A stretch of DNA of 64,000 nucleotides from an uncultured beta proteobacterium (GCA_903838565.1 CAILZB010000133.1:21640-85639), one strand, 5' to 3'; numbered from the stretch's first letter, positions 1 through 9,242 are shown. The notes: generated by a model from the letters alone, not told the origin. Numbers and translations: made by a program.

Positions 1-240
1 GACCTGAAACGGCGCCACGCAGTCCCGGCTGGCGTCGATGAACAGCACGTGCTCACGGCCCACGAGGTCGAGCGCGTGTTCGATCTGCAACTGGTAGTCC
101 TCGAGAAACTCGACGCGTCCTTGCGGCCATGGCATGGCGCGCAGCCGCTCCAGGCACAGCGGACCGAGCGCGTCGTCGCCGCGGCTGGCGTTGCCCCAGG
201 CGAAGACCAGCAGCGGCGCGATCGGCAGCACCGGGCTCAC
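1..240 (-). CDS. hoxW: HoxW-type hydrogenase maturation endopeptidase, 5' part (truncated by window)
   Basis: This is the N-terminal 80 codons of a HoxW/HyaD-type protease, which removes the C-terminal tail of the hydrogenase large subunit once nickel is inserted. The proposed start is a GTG whose last bases overlap the hoxH stop (GTGA overlap). The translation then reads PLLVFAWGNASRGDDALGP, matching the family's N-terminal GNxxRGDDALG motif with its metal-binding Asp/Glu region. The frame stays open to base 1, so the rest lies outside the window. Its position directly behind hoxH in the same operon supports the role. The identity is well supported; the exact start is inferred. Confidence 0.85.
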   Translation of the reverse strand, partial: MSPVLPIAPLLVFAWGNASRGDDALGPLCLERLRAMPWPQGRVEFLEDYQLQIEHALDLVGREHVLFIDASRDCVAPFQV

Positions 241-1760
241 ACGCAGGCACTGCAAGGCAGGCCGATCGAGTGCTGGAACTCGCCCTGCGTCGAGCGCGCG
301 ACGCGGTCCAGCGGCAGTCCCGTAGCGTTCAGCAGCAGCACCTCCAGCGGCATCTGCCCCAAAGCGTGCGTGGCGCAGGAAAGGCAGGGATCGTAGGCGC
401 GGATCGCGACCTCGATGTGGTTGAGCAGGCCTTCGGTCAACTCCTGGCCGTCCAGATAGTCGCGCGCCACCGAGCACACGGCGTCGTTCATGGCCTGGTT
501 GTTGTGCGTGGTGGAGACGATCAGGTTGCAGTGCGTCACGAGGTCGTCGTCGCCGACCTCGTACTGGTGGATCAGCGTGCCGCGCGGCGCTTCCAGCATG
601 CCCACGCCGCCGCTTTGCCGCACGCCTGCGGCCATGCGTTCGCCGCTCAGCAGGTCGGGGTCGTCCAGCAGATCGGCGATCACCTCGACGCAGTGCAGCA
701 GTTCGACCATGCGCGCCCAGTGGTAGGCCAGCGGCGCGTGGATGGGCTCGCCGCCACCGGACGCCATGAAGGCGCGGCGCTCCACTTCAGCGCGTTCGCT
801 CGGGATGAAGTCGCAGTTCTGCAGCCGGGCCAGCGGGCCCACGCGGTAACTGCCCAGATCCGGCCCCAGGTGCCTGAAGTAGGGGAATTTCATGTAGGTC
901 CAGGGCTTGACCTCCTCTTCGATCCAGTCGAGGTACTGCTGATCGGAAACGCCGTCGAAAATGATTTTCCCGGTGGCGTCGCGCGCACGCAGTACGCCGT
1001 CGTACAGCTCCAATGCGCCGTCGGCACGCACCAGCGACAGGATGCTGGCCGGCGCGCGGCCAAAACTGCCGTACAGCGCCGGGTTCTGCGCGTGCAGCTG
1101 TTTCGCTATGGTCACGGCGTCCTGCGCCCAGCCCAGCACCTGCGGCAGGTCGCGGCGCAGCAGGTCACGATCGTCCTGGCTGAGGTGCTTGTTCACGCCG
1201 CCGGGAACCGACCCGGTGCCGTGCACGCGCTTGCCGGCCGTCGCGCGGATCACCTCCTGGCCGAACTTGCGCAGCAGCACGCCCTTGCGTGCGATCTCGG
1301 GATGCGCCTGCGCCACGCCGACGATATTGCGCCGGGTCACTTCAGAGTCAAAACCGAACAGCAGATCGGGCGCGGCCAGGTAGAAGAAATGCAGCGCGTG
1401 CGACTGCAGCACCTGACCGTAGTGCATGAGGCGGCGCAGCTTCTCGGCGCTGCGCGTCACGGGCAGGGCTCCGACCACGCGGTCGAACGCCTTGCACGCC
1501 GCCAGGTGGTGCGATACGGGGCAGATGCCGCACAGGCGCTGCACCATCACCGGAACCTCCCAGTACGGGCGGCCTTCGATGAAGGTCTCGAAACCGCGGA
1601 ACTCGACGATGTGCAGCCGCACCTGCTGCACGCGGTTGTCAGCGTCGAGCAGGATCGTGACCTTGCCGTGGCCCTCGACACGCGACAACGGATCGATCGC
1701 GACACGGCGCAATCCCTGCGGGTCGGCGGCGGTTTGCAAAGAATGACCCATGTCAGTCAT
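237..1760 (-). CDS. hoxH: NAD-reducing [NiFe] hydrogenase large (catalytic) subunit
   Basis: This 507-residue protein carries the Ni-Fe site of the cytoplasmic bidirectional/NAD-reducing hydrogenase. The N-terminal RVEGHG (27-32) and RLCGICPVSHH (C77, C80) motifs provide the first cysteine pair. The C-terminal DPCLSCATH (457-465; C459, C462, H465) provides the second pair and the cleavage site. About 42 residues follow His465 and should be removed by HoxW, which is longer than the 24-residue tail known from the Ralstonia eutropha enzyme. The start overlaps the hoxY stop by 8 bases, and a second ATG lies 9 bases downstream. It is the last structural gene of hoxFUYH and belongs to the soluble NAD-linked complex. 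Confidence 0.95.
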   Translation of the reverse strand: MTDMGHSLQTAADPQGLRRVAIDPLSRVEGHGKVTILLDADNRVQQVRLHIVEFRGFETFIEGRPYWEVPVMVQRLCGICPVSHHLAACKAFDRVVGALPVTRSAEKLRRLMHYGQVLQSHALHFFYLAAPDLLFGFDSEVTRRNIVGVAQAHPEIARKGVLLRKFGQEVIRATAGKRVHGTGSVPGGVNKHLSQDDRDLLRRDLPQVLGWAQDAVTIAKQLHAQNPALYGSFGRAPASILSLVRADGALELYDGVLRARDATGKIIFDGVSDQQYLDWIEEEVKPWTYMKFPYFRHLGPDLGSYRVGPLARLQNCDFIPSERAEVERRAFMASGGGEPIHAPLAYHWARMVELLHCVEVIADLLDDPDLLSGERMAAGVRQSGGVGMLEAPRGTLIHQYEVGDDDLVTHCNLIVSTTHNNQAMNDAVCSVARDYLDGQELTEGLLNHIEVAIRAYDPCLSCATHALGQMPLEVLLLNATGLPLDRVARSTQGEFQHSIGLPCSACV

Positions 1761-2310
1761 ACCTCATGAGTGAGTGCCCGAGGTGCGGCGTGCGCCCGGC
1801 CATCAGATCGGTCAGGAAGCTCCAGAACGCGTCGGCCGAGGGCGGGCAGCCGGGAAGGAAGTAGTCCACGTGCACGACCTCGTGGATCGGGTGCACCTTG
1901 TTCAACGGAAGCGGCAGCTCGGGGTCGTTCGGAATGCAGCTGCCGGCGGCCAGTCCGGGACGGTTGCGGTACACCTCGGTCAACAGAGCACCCAGGTCCA
2001 GATGGTTGCGCTGCGCCGGCAGGCCGCCGTTGATCGCGCAGGCGCCCACCGCCACCAGCGTCTTGCAGCGCGCACGGTACTCGCGCAGCACGTGCACGTT
2101 CTCGGCGTTGCACAGACCGCCTTCGATCAGGCCGATGTCGCACTCGCCCAGGGTCTTGATGTCGGTCAGTGGCGAGCGGTCGAACTCTACGAGTTCCAGC
2201 AGATCGAAAAAACGCTCGTCGATGTCCAGTAACGACATGTGGCAGCCGAAGCAGCCGGCCAGCGACACCGTGGCGACGCGCAGCTTGCGTTTGGCCGTCA
2301 GCGCGGTCAT
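1753..2310 (-). CDS. hoxY: NAD-reducing hydrogenase small subunit
   Basis: This 185-residue subunit holds the proximal [4Fe-4S] cluster next to the HoxH active site. It shows the expected cysteines: AGCFGC (C20, C23), VGACAINGG, GSCIPND and PGCPPSAD. There is no Tat signal peptide, as expected for the soluble cytoplasmic type and unlike periplasmic uptake hydrogenases. The start overlaps the end of hoxU by 4 bases (ATGA) and the stop overlaps hoxH, so translation of the subunits is probably coupled. The length is normal for HoxY. Confidence 0.95.
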   Translation of the reverse strand: MTALTAKRKLRVATVSLAGCFGCHMSLLDIDERFFDLLELVEFDRSPLTDIKTLGECDIGLIEGGLCNAENVHVLREYRARCKTLVAVGACAINGGLPAQRNHLDLGALLTEVYRNRPGLAAGSCIPNDPELPLPLNKVHPIHEVVHVDYFLPGCPPSADAFWSFLTDLMAGRTPHLGHSLMRYD

Positions 2311-3029
2311 GGTGCGCTCTCCTGCACTTGCTCCGAAAGCGAGCGGCCATCAAAGCGGCGCTGCCCGATCGGCACACTGAAACCCTGGCGCTTGCGCAGG
2401 ATCACTCCCACGGGACAGACGCTGGCGGCGCGGTCGCTCAGCGCCATGTCGGTGTCGCCCAGCTTGCCGCTGGGGCTGTTCACGATCAACTGCGTGCCAA
2501 TGCCGCGCCCACCGATGGCGAACAGGTGCTTGCCGTCGACCTCGCTGCTGGCGCGCACGCACAGTTCGCACAGGATGCAGCGGTTCAGGTCGAGCAGGAT
2601 CTCGGGATGGCTCGCGTCAACGGGCCGGTTCGGGTAGAACTCCTCGAAATGCGGACTCTCCATGCCCATCTCGTAGGCCGTCGCCTGCAACAGGCAGTTG
2701 CCGCTCTTCTCGCAGCTCGGGCAGAAGTGGTTGCCTTCCACGAACAGCATCTGCAACAGCGTCTTGCGGTACGCGTTGAGTTCTTCGGTGTTGCTTTCCA
2801 CCTCCAAGCCGGCGGCCGCGTGCGCGGTGCAGGCGCTGGCCGCGCGCCCGTTGACCTTCACGCTGCACAGGCGGCAGGAGCCGTGCGGCGCAAACTCCGG
2901 GTGCCAGCACAGGTGCGGTATGTAGCGGCCCGCGCGCGTTGCGGCCTGGATCAGGGTTTCGCCCTCGGCAAAGGGAACGTCCTCCCCGTCCAGCGAAAAG
3001 CAGGCCTGTTGCGCGGGAATGGTGCTCAC
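2307..3029 (-). CDS. hoxU: NAD-reducing hydrogenase diaphorase subunit, NuoG-N-terminus-like
   Basis: This 240-residue iron-sulfur protein carries electrons between the HoxF flavin and HoxY. Visible motifs are a plant-type [2Fe-2S] loop (CRLC and flanking Cys in the first 70 residues), the NuoG-type HxxxC segment (GNHFCPSCEKSGNC) and a CILCELC...CP ferredoxin motif with a later Cys. It overlaps hoxF upstream and hoxY downstream by 4 bases each. Nothing is missing relative to the family. Confidence 0.95.
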   Translation of the reverse strand: MSTIPAQQACFSLDGEDVPFAEGETLIQAATRAGRYIPHLCWHPEFAPHGSCRLCSVKVNGRAASACTAHAAAGLEVESNTEELNAYRKTLLQMLFVEGNHFCPSCEKSGNCLLQATAYEMGMESPHFEEFYPNRPVDASHPEILLDLNRCILCELCVRASSEVDGKHLFAIGGRGIGTQLIVNSPSGKLGDTDMALSDRAASVCPVGVILRKRQGFSVPIGQRRFDGRSLSEQVQESAP

Positions 3030-4870
3030 GTCCAGTTCTCCAGGTGCGCCGCCGCGTCGTCGCGCCCGGTCAGGCGCCGCGCAACCGACAGCGACGCGTC
3101 CAGGTCAAAGCCGGGCTCGAAATGCAGCGACTTCAGGCGCTGCTCGTAGGCCGGGCGGAACTTCAGAATGGTGTCACGCAGCGGATTGCAGGCGCTCGCG
3201 CCCAAGCCGCAATGCGTGGCCAGGTGCATGAGCTTGTCGAGTTCGAACAGCACGGCGATGTCGTCGCGCGAACCCTGGCCGCTGGCCAGCTTGTCCAGGC
3301 GCTTCACGACCAGCGCCGTGCCGACGCGACACGGTGTACAAAACCCGCAGCTCTCATGCGCAAAGAAGTGCGCAAAACCGCGCGCCACCTCGAACATGTC
3401 ACGGCTGCGGTCGAACACCATGAACGCGCCTGCCGTGGTCACGTCCTCGAACGCCAGGCGTCGGCCGAACTCGAACGCCGACAGGCAAACACCCGAGGGT
3501 CCTCCCACCTGCACGGCCTGCGTGTCGGTTGCGCCGCAGTCCTCAAGGATCCGGTCCACCGCAGTGCCAAAAGGGTATTCGTACAGCCCCGGGCGCGCGC
3601 AGTCGCCGCACACGCTGTGGATCTTGGTTCCGGTTGACTTGGCCGTGCCGATGCCGGACCACCAGGCGCCGCCGTTGAGCGCGATCTGCGCCACCGCGCA
3701 GAAGGTCTCGACGTTGTTCACCACCGTCGGGTGCCCCAGGTAGCCGCGCTCGGCCGGAAACGGCGGGCGCACGCGCGGCGTGCCGCGCTTGCCTTCGAGC
3801 GACTCGAGCAACGCCGACTCCTCGCCGCAGACATAGGCGCCGGCACCGACGTGGATGGCGATGTCGAAATCGAAGCCTTCGCGGCCCTGGATGCAGGGGC
3901 CCAGCAATTGCTCGTCGCGCCGGCGCTGCAGTGTGGCCAACAACGATCCGAGCAAAAAACGGTACTCGCCGCGCAGATAGACAAAACCGCGCCGCGCGCC
4001 AATGGCGTACGCGGCGATGGTCATGCCGTCGAACAGCGCATCGGCGTGGCTGCGCAGCAGCACGCGGTCCTTGAAGGTGCCGGGCTCGCCCTCGTCGGCG
4101 TTGCACACCACGATGCGCTCGGCGCCCGCAGCGCGTTGGCACAGTTCCCACTTGAGCCCCGTGGCAAAGCCCGCGCCGCCGCGACCGCGCAGCCGCGAGA
4201 CTTTCACTTCCTCCAGCAGGGCCGCAGGCGTGCGCGCCAGCGCCGCGGCCAGCGCCGCGCCGGGCGCTGCGTGCGCACCGAGCAACAGGTCGGCGCGCCG
4301 CACGTTGTCCGTCACCTCGAACCAGGGCGCCGGCCAGTCGGCCAGCGCAACGCGCGCGCGGATCAACTGCGCCATCTGCGCCACGCGCTGGGAGTCGAGT
4401 CGGGTGAGCACGTGATGCTCGTTGACCAGCAGCGCCGGGCCCTGGTCGCACAGCCCGGAGCAAGAGGTTCGGCGCACGCCCACGAGGCCATCGTCGCTGA
4501 CATTGCCAGGCAACACGCCCAGGCGCGCGCACAGGTCGTTCATCAGCGCCGTGCTGCCGAGCATGCGGTCCGTGACGTTGTCGCTGAACAGCAACCGGTA
4601 CTCGCCCATGGGCTGCGTGTACAGGAAGCGGTAGAAGCCTGCCACACCCTGCACCTGCGCCAGAGTCAGGCCCAGAGCCTGTGCAACCTGGCTCAGGTCG
4701 GCGCTTGACAGCCAGCCGCGCTCGGCCTGCAACTCGCGCAGGACCTGCAGCAGCGAGTGCGGCGCACAGCCATGCCGCGCCAGCAGGGCTGGCAGATCCC
4801 GGAACGGTTCGTGGCGGCTTGGCATGGCGTTGCGGGTTTCCCTGACTTTCGATCCAGTGTAGCGAAGCAT
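3026..4870 (-). CDS. hoxF: NAD-reducing hydrogenase diaphorase subunit, fused NuoE/NuoF-like
   Basis: This 614-residue protein is the NAD(H)- and FMN-binding subunit. An N-terminal NuoE-like domain is followed by a NuoF-like domain. That domain has GRGGAGF (229-235), ICNADEGEPGTFKD-type and GAGAYVCGEES motifs, and a C-terminal [4Fe-4S] motif ESCGFCTPCR (C508, C511, C514). The NuoE-like part shows only a CSGLC pair (137-141), so its [2Fe-2S] site appears incomplete, as in other fused HoxF proteins. The chosen ATG has a GGGG Shine-Dalgarno about 8 bases upstream. An internal ATG at 4825 also gives a family-like start. It is the first gene of hoxFUYH-W. No hoxE is present upstream. Confidence 0.94.
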   Translation of the reverse strand: MLRYTGSKVRETRNAMPSRHEPFRDLPALLARHGCAPHSLLQVLRELQAERGWLSSADLSQVAQALGLTLAQVQGVAGFYRFLYTQPMGEYRLLFSDNVTDRMLGSTALMNDLCARLGVLPGNVSDDGLVGVRRTSCSGLCDQGPALLVNEHHVLTRLDSQRVAQMAQLIRARVALADWPAPWFEVTDNVRRADLLLGAHAAPGAALAAALARTPAALLEEVKVSRLRGRGGAGFATGLKWELCQRAAGAERIVVCNADEGEPGTFKDRVLLRSHADALFDGMTIAAYAIGARRGFVYLRGEYRFLLGSLLATLQRRRDEQLLGPCIQGREGFDFDIAIHVGAGAYVCGEESALLESLEGKRGTPRVRPPFPAERGYLGHPTVVNNVETFCAVAQIALNGGAWWSGIGTAKSTGTKIHSVCGDCARPGLYEYPFGTAVDRILEDCGATDTQAVQVGGPSGVCLSAFEFGRRLAFEDVTTAGAFMVFDRSRDMFEVARGFAHFFAHESCGFCTPCRVGTALVVKRLDKLASGQGSRDDIAVLFELDKLMHLATHCGLGASACNPLRDTILKFRPAYEQRLKSLHFEPGFDLDASLSVARRLTGRDDAAAHLENWT

Positions 4871-4919
4871 GGGGACATCCCCTTGGCCCAGATCAATCGC
4901 GGGGCATCAAGTGGGACCT

Positions 4920-4945
4920 GTCGGGTCACGCTGCGCTGACCCGAC
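4920..4945. repeat. Inverted repeat upstream of the hox operon
   Basis: GTCGGGTCA (4920-4928) and TGACCCGAC (4937-4945) form a perfect 9-bp stem with an 8-base loop in the 142-bp gap between the DUF3141 gene and hoxF. There is no T tract, so it is not a typical intrinsic terminator. The GTCGGGT...ACCCGAC theme resembles dispersed intergenic palindromes seen in betaproteobacteria. I see no second copy in this window. Confidence 0.55.
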
Positions 4946-5012
4946 CTACAGTGCCGTAGATCGCGGTAGCCCGCAGGGTGTAACACGACGCTGCCAGGCC
5001 CCGCGGGCCGAT

Positions 5013-7307
5013 TCATTTCGCGGCGCTGCCCTTGTTGCGGGGCGCCCGGCGCGCCGGCTTGGACGCTTTCACCGGCTCGGGAGCCGTCTCCAGCGACTGA
5101 GTGAGTCGCAAGGCCAGTTCCATCACGCGCTGCGGATCCACGCCCAGCGTGTCGATCAGGAACTCGATGATTTCCGAGCGCGGATTGGCCAGGGTGGGCT
5201 CAATCATCATGACGGCAGCGGCCACGGCGAGCGCGCTTTCCCGGCTGGCGCTGTCGGGCAGCATCCGCTCGAGCGCGTTCAGCGCCTCCACTGGCGCCAC
5301 GGCGGCGATGCGCGTCTGCTCCTTGAGCAGTTGCACCCAGTCCGTCTGCTGCGATGTTCCGGCGCGCGCCTGCACCGGCAGTTCGGCCAGCAGGCGCGCC
5401 AGCCTGAAGCTGCGCCGCTCGAAGGAGCCGATGGAGGCCATGCCGGCCAGCACGATGCGGCACACCGCCGCCGCGAAACCGCCGTCAGTGATGTGCTCCA
5501 GCACGGCGCTGCGCGCCTTGTCCATGTCACGCAGGGCCCGGGCCTGCGCCACGTCCGCATCGCTGGCTTCGGGCTTGAACCACGCGCCCAGACCTTGGGG
5601 GCCGAACAGCTGGCGTGTCGTTTTTACCGTCCATTCGTTCTTCTGGTCGCGGTAGCGGTTCAAGCTGTCCGTGATCTGCTGCGCCATCTCCCTTTCCCGC
5701 AGGCGCAGCGGGTGGTCGTCCGCAATCGGTGCCCGTTGTTCGCGCGCCTGCTTGGCTTGGGCCCGGATCAGTGGCGCCAGCGGGAATTGGTCCGACAGCA
5801 GCTCGCGCTGCAGCCGCATCGAATTCTTCTTGCCCATGGCATCGGCAACCGGCCGGGTGGCGAGCAGCTTGACCCACGGCCGGATCCAGGTCTTGTAGGT
5901 TGACGCGTTGAGCTCCGAAACCTGGGCGATGGTGGAGAACATGGCCTCCTCCTCGCGGCCTTCGGGGTTCAGCGCGCGGATGTCGTCCATGCTGCGGTGC
6001 TCATAGTGCACGGTGTAGTCACCCGGCTCGAGCTGGTCCCAGCGCTGATGCTCCATGCCCGCCTTGGCCTGGAGCTTCATCTCGTACAGCCCCGGCGGCA
6101 GGCTCTCGATCATGTCCAGCGAGGTCACGAGCTGGTCGTGCTCCTTGCGCGCCACGTCGCCACCGACAAAGATGCCCAGATGCCCCACAGTCTCATGCAG
6201 CACGTAGATGATGGTGCGGCCAGCGGCCGCGATGGCGCGCTCGTCGCCCCAGGTGTCGATGATCCAGTTCAGCGCCTGCGGCGGCGGCGTGATGTTGTCG
6301 CCCCAGGAGGCGAAGACGACGACTGGCGCCGTGATGTTGCGCAGGTCGATGGCGCGGTCCCCCGCCATCACCGTGCCGCGTGCCAGCCGGTTGCCGACGA
6401 ACAGGTTTTCCACGATGGCCTCGATCTCGCTGCCGGTCATGCGGAAGAAGCCGCCCCACCAGCGTTCAAACTCGAGGAAGCGCTCCGCCTCGGTGTCCAC
6501 GCTGGACCACAGGTTGTAGTACTTGTTCCACCAGGTATTCGCCGGATTCAGACCCTCGAAATTTTCCACCAGGTGCACGCCGTCGAAGCGGTCTGCCCCC
6601 ATGTCCCCGGTCATGGACGCCAGCCAGGAGCCGCCCAGCATGCCGCCGGCGTAGCGCATGGGATTGAGCTTGGAGCTGCCGGCCCAGTACGAGAGCGGCG
6701 CGCCCATGATCATCAGCGGGCCGAACAGCTCGGGCCGCATCGCGTTCAGCGCCATCATGGCCCAGCCGGCCTGGCAGTTGCCGATGACCACGGGCCTGGC
6801 CTTGCACTGGGGATGGCGCGCGATCACCTCTTCGAGAAAACGGGCCTCGGCCTGTGCCACCGTGATCAGCGTCTGGCCTTCCTCGGGCTCGGGCCGGAAG
6901 GTGACGAAGTAGACCGGGTGACCCGCGCGCATCGCCATGCCCACTTCGGAGTCGAACTTGAAGCCGCCGATGCCGGGGCCGTGTCCGGCCCGCGGATCGA
7001 CCACCACCACCGGTCGCGCCTTGGGGTTCAACGGCATGCTGGGCGGGGGCAGCAGGTGCAGCAGCGCGTAGTTGCAGGGTGGTTTCAGGTCAGCGCCGTC
7101 AAGCACCAGTTCATGCTCAAACTTCAGCAACGGCGGCGTGCCCTGATCCAGATGCTGGATGTAGTTGTTGCCGCGGTCGAGCAGCGTGTCCAGGAACAGG
7201 GCGGTGCGCTGTGCTGCGTCAAGCATATAAGCCGAGGTGTCGCCCAGCGGCGCGGTCGGACTCGGGGATTTTTCGGCGCTCGGGGTCAAGGTTGCGCGGG
7301 TTGCCAT
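5013..7307 (-). CDS. DUF3141-family alpha/beta hydrolase-like protein
   Basis: This 764-residue cytoplasmic protein belongs to the DUF3141 family; no reaction is established. The first ~400 residues look like an alpha/beta-hydrolase. DPRAGHGPGIGG lies near 104-115, and GNCQAG (176-181) puts a cysteine, C178, at the nucleophile elbow. A later HETVGHLGIFVG segment may carry the catalytic His. A Cys nucleophile in a G-x-C-x-G box is typical of PHA synthases (PhaC), so an acyl-transfer or polyester-related role is possible. The C-terminal half (~400-740) is helical and unique to the family. There is an Ala/Pro/Lys-rich tail. It lies upstream of and in the same direction as hoxF but 142 bp away, so co-transcription is uncertain. 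Confidence 0.8.
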   Translation of the reverse strand: MATRATLTPSAEKSPSPTAPLGDTSAYMLDAAQRTALFLDTLLDRGNNYIQHLDQGTPPLLKFEHELVLDGADLKPPCNYALLHLLPPPSMPLNPKARPVVVVDPRAGHGPGIGGFKFDSEVGMAMRAGHPVYFVTFRPEPEEGQTLITVAQAEARFLEEVIARHPQCKARPVVIGNCQAGWAMMALNAMRPELFGPLMIMGAPLSYWAGSSKLNPMRYAGGMLGGSWLASMTGDMGADRFDGVHLVENFEGLNPANTWWNKYYNLWSSVDTEAERFLEFERWWGGFFRMTGSEIEAIVENLFVGNRLARGTVMAGDRAIDLRNITAPVVVFASWGDNITPPPQALNWIIDTWGDERAIAAAGRTIIYVLHETVGHLGIFVGGDVARKEHDQLVTSLDMIESLPPGLYEMKLQAKAGMEHQRWDQLEPGDYTVHYEHRSMDDIRALNPEGREEEAMFSTIAQVSELNASTYKTWIRPWVKLLATRPVADAMGKKNSMRLQRELLSDQFPLAPLIRAQAKQAREQRAPIADDHPLRLREREMAQQITDSLNRYRDQKNEWTVKTTRQLFGPQGLGAWFKPEASDADVAQARALRDMDKARSAVLEHITDGGFAAAVCRIVLAGMASIGSFERRSFRLARLLAELPVQARAGTSQQTDWVQLLKEQTRIAAVAPVEALNALERMLPDSASRESALAVAAAVMMIEPTLANPRSEIIEFLIDTLGVDPQRVMELALRLTQSLETAPEPVKASKPARRAPRNKGSAAK

Positions 7308-7481
7308 GTTCTTACTCCTGTGGGGAAAGCCTGATGCCTTGATTTATAGCAGGGGCAATTTCACGTCAACGTGGGTTGCATCAATGAAACCCCAGTTAGT
7401 GGTCGTTTCAGCGTGGGTGCGACTGCGATAATGAAACGCATCGTCCCTGTCGACCGATAGAAGAAACAAGAAAGCGCTGAT

Positions 7482-8336
7482 ATGGAACTCAAGAGCCTGC
7501 TTGACCAGCCCAACAAGCTGCCCACCATACCCAAGGTGGCGCAGCAGTTGATCGAGAGCTTCAGCTCCGAGGACGTGTCGGTGCACGAGATCGCACGCCA
7601 GTTGGCCACCGATCCGGCGTTGAGCGCCAAGCTGCTGCGGCTGGCGAATTCCGCCTATTTCAATTTTTCCCGGACGATAGGAACAGTCGATGACGCGCTG
7701 CGCATGCTGGGCTTTGTGATGGTGCGAAATCTGGTGCTCGGTAGCGGAATGATGGCCGCCTTCAAAAACACCCCGGGGATGAATCTGCCCCAATTCTGGC
7801 GCTACAACCTGTATACCGCGGCGGCTTCGCGCTGGCTCGCCGATGCGGCCGGGATCAACGCCGACGAGATCTTCACGGTGGGCCTGATGCATGGCATCGG
7901 GCAACTGCAGCTGCATGCCGCAGCACCACGGGAAGCCGCTGCGCTGGACCAGAAGGTTCACGTCCTGGCCGCGGCAAGGGCCGAGCTGGAAAGACAGTCT
8001 TTCGGTTTTCACCACGGCGACGTTGCCGCCGAACTGGCGAAGATCTGGAAGTTTCCCTTGCCCCTGGTTGACGCGCTGCGCGATGTGCCGCTGCCGCTGT
8101 TGGCGCAGGAGTTCTCTCCGCCCGCGGCCTGGGTCCACATGGGCGCGTGGCGCGCCCGCGCCGAGGTGCTGGCCATGAGCGAGGACGAGCTGCTTGCGAG
8201 CTACCCGCACGAGGTCGCCAAGCGCCTGGGGCTCGCCCCGACCTGGGTGCCAGCGCTGTGCCCGGGGCAGGCGTCGGCGTCGGCCATGCCGTCGTTCCAG
8301 GAGTTGACCGAAGGCCTGGACGCGATGATGGCCTGA
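7482..8336 (+). CDS. HDOD-domain signalling protein
   Basis: This 284-residue protein consists essentially of one HDOD domain, which is related to HD phosphohydrolases but usually lacks catalytic metal ligands. The diagnostic stretch LPTIPKVAQQL, DPALSAKLLRLANSAYF and GTVDDALRMLG is seen in the first 90 residues, followed by a helical bundle with a GLMHGIGQLQL segment. Such proteins act in signal transduction, often with cyclic-di-GMP or two-component systems. No receiver or GGDEF domain is fused here. It is divergent from the DUF3141 gene across a 174-bp intergenic region that must hold both promoters. Confidence 0.88.
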   Translation: MELKSLLDQPNKLPTIPKVAQQLIESFSSEDVSVHEIARQLATDPALSAKLLRLANSAYFNFSRTIGTVDDALRMLGFVMVRNLVLGSGMMAAFKNTPGMNLPQFWRYNLYTAAASRWLADAAGINADEIFTVGLMHGIGQLQLHAAAPREAAALDQKVHVLAAARAELERQSFGFHHGDVAAELAKIWKFPLPLVDALRDVPLPLLAQEFSPPAAWVHMGAWRARAEVLAMSEDELLASYPHEVAKRLGLAPTWVPALCPGQASASAMPSFQELTEGLDAMMA

Positions 8337-8388
8337 GCGGCCGGTCTGCCGCCATGGCGCCGGGTCATCAAGGCACAATGGCGGGACC

Positions 8389-9201
8389 ATGAAGGCCCCT
8401 GTGTTCGACCCCCAATGGTTTGCTGATCTGAGCGCCAGCGCGCAGCGCCCGCCGCTGCGCCCACGCGTGCCGCTGGTCTGGGGCCGCGAGGTCCTGGGCT
8501 CGGTGGAGCCGGATTTCCTCGATCCCATCGCTCCCCGGCTGGCCGGGCTGCTGCAGCGTGAGGCATCGGCCCAAGGGCTGCAGTGGCGCGTCCAGGGAGA
8601 TGCGACCGATGCACTCGGGCAAGTGGCACTGGCCTTGCGTGCGGCGCAGATCGCCAGCGTGGCGCAGCAGTGGCGCAACGAACAACTCGCCGTCTGGAGT
8701 GCGCAGGGCATGCAGCTGGCGACGGTCGAGCGCGGCGTGGTGCGGCCGTTGGGCATCGCCACGCGTGCGGTGCACCTGGTCGGGCGCAGCCAGGACGGGG
8801 GCTACTGGGTGCAGCAGCGCGCGCTGAACAAACCCAACGACCCGGGACTGTGGGACACGCTGATGGGCGGCATGGTGTCCGCCGCCGATACCCTGGCCTC
8901 GGCGCTGGAGCGCGAGACCTGGGAGGAAGCGGGGCTGTCGCTGGACCGCCTGCAAGGTCTGGCGCAGCGCGGGCGCATCCCCCTGTGCAAGCCCAGCGCC
9001 AACGACCGCGCGGGTTACGTGGTGGAGCAGATCGACTGGTTCAGCGCCACCCTGGTCGAAGGCGCGCAGCCGACCAACATGGACGGCGAAGTGGCCCAGT
9101 TCCTGTTGCTGAGCCCTCAGCAATTGCTGGACAAGTTGCAGCGCAACGAATTCACCACCGAGGCCGCTTTGATCCTGGTGGCCGCCCTGCGCGCGGGCTG
9201 A
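8389..9201 (+). CDS. NUDIX hydrolase with N-terminal DUF4743-like domain
   Basis: This 270-residue protein has an N-terminal domain of ~110 residues resembling the region found in thiamine-pyrophosphokinase-associated and DUF4743 NUDIX proteins. A NUDIX fold follows. The NUDIX box lies at about residues 160-184 (GG...LERETWEEAGL), with the REx2EE catalytic core intact. It should hydrolyse a nucleoside-diphosphate-linked substrate; the substrate cannot be told from sequence. It starts 52 bases after the HDOD gene and may share its promoter. It faces the DUF4397 gene tail to tail. Confidence 0.85.
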   Translation: MKAPVFDPQWFADLSASAQRPPLRPRVPLVWGREVLGSVEPDFLDPIAPRLAGLLQREASAQGLQWRVQGDATDALGQVALALRAAQIASVAQQWRNEQLAVWSAQGMQLATVERGVVRPLGIATRAVHLVGRSQDGGYWVQQRALNKPNDPGLWDTLMGGMVSAADTLASALERETWEEAGLSLDRLQGLAQRGRIPLCKPSANDRAGYVVEQIDWFSATLVEGAQPTNMDGEVAQFLLLSPQQLLDKLQRNEFTTEAALILVAALRAG

Positions 9202-9242
9202 GCGCGGCTCGAACCACGCCGGGAGCGGCCCACCAATGCAAA

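Noticed and set aside
129..1769. 546-codon open frame on the plus strand
   Set aside because: It is antisense to hoxH, whose catalytic motifs are intact. Its translation is rich in Arg, Ala, His and Gln, as expected for an antisense frame in GC-rich DNA.
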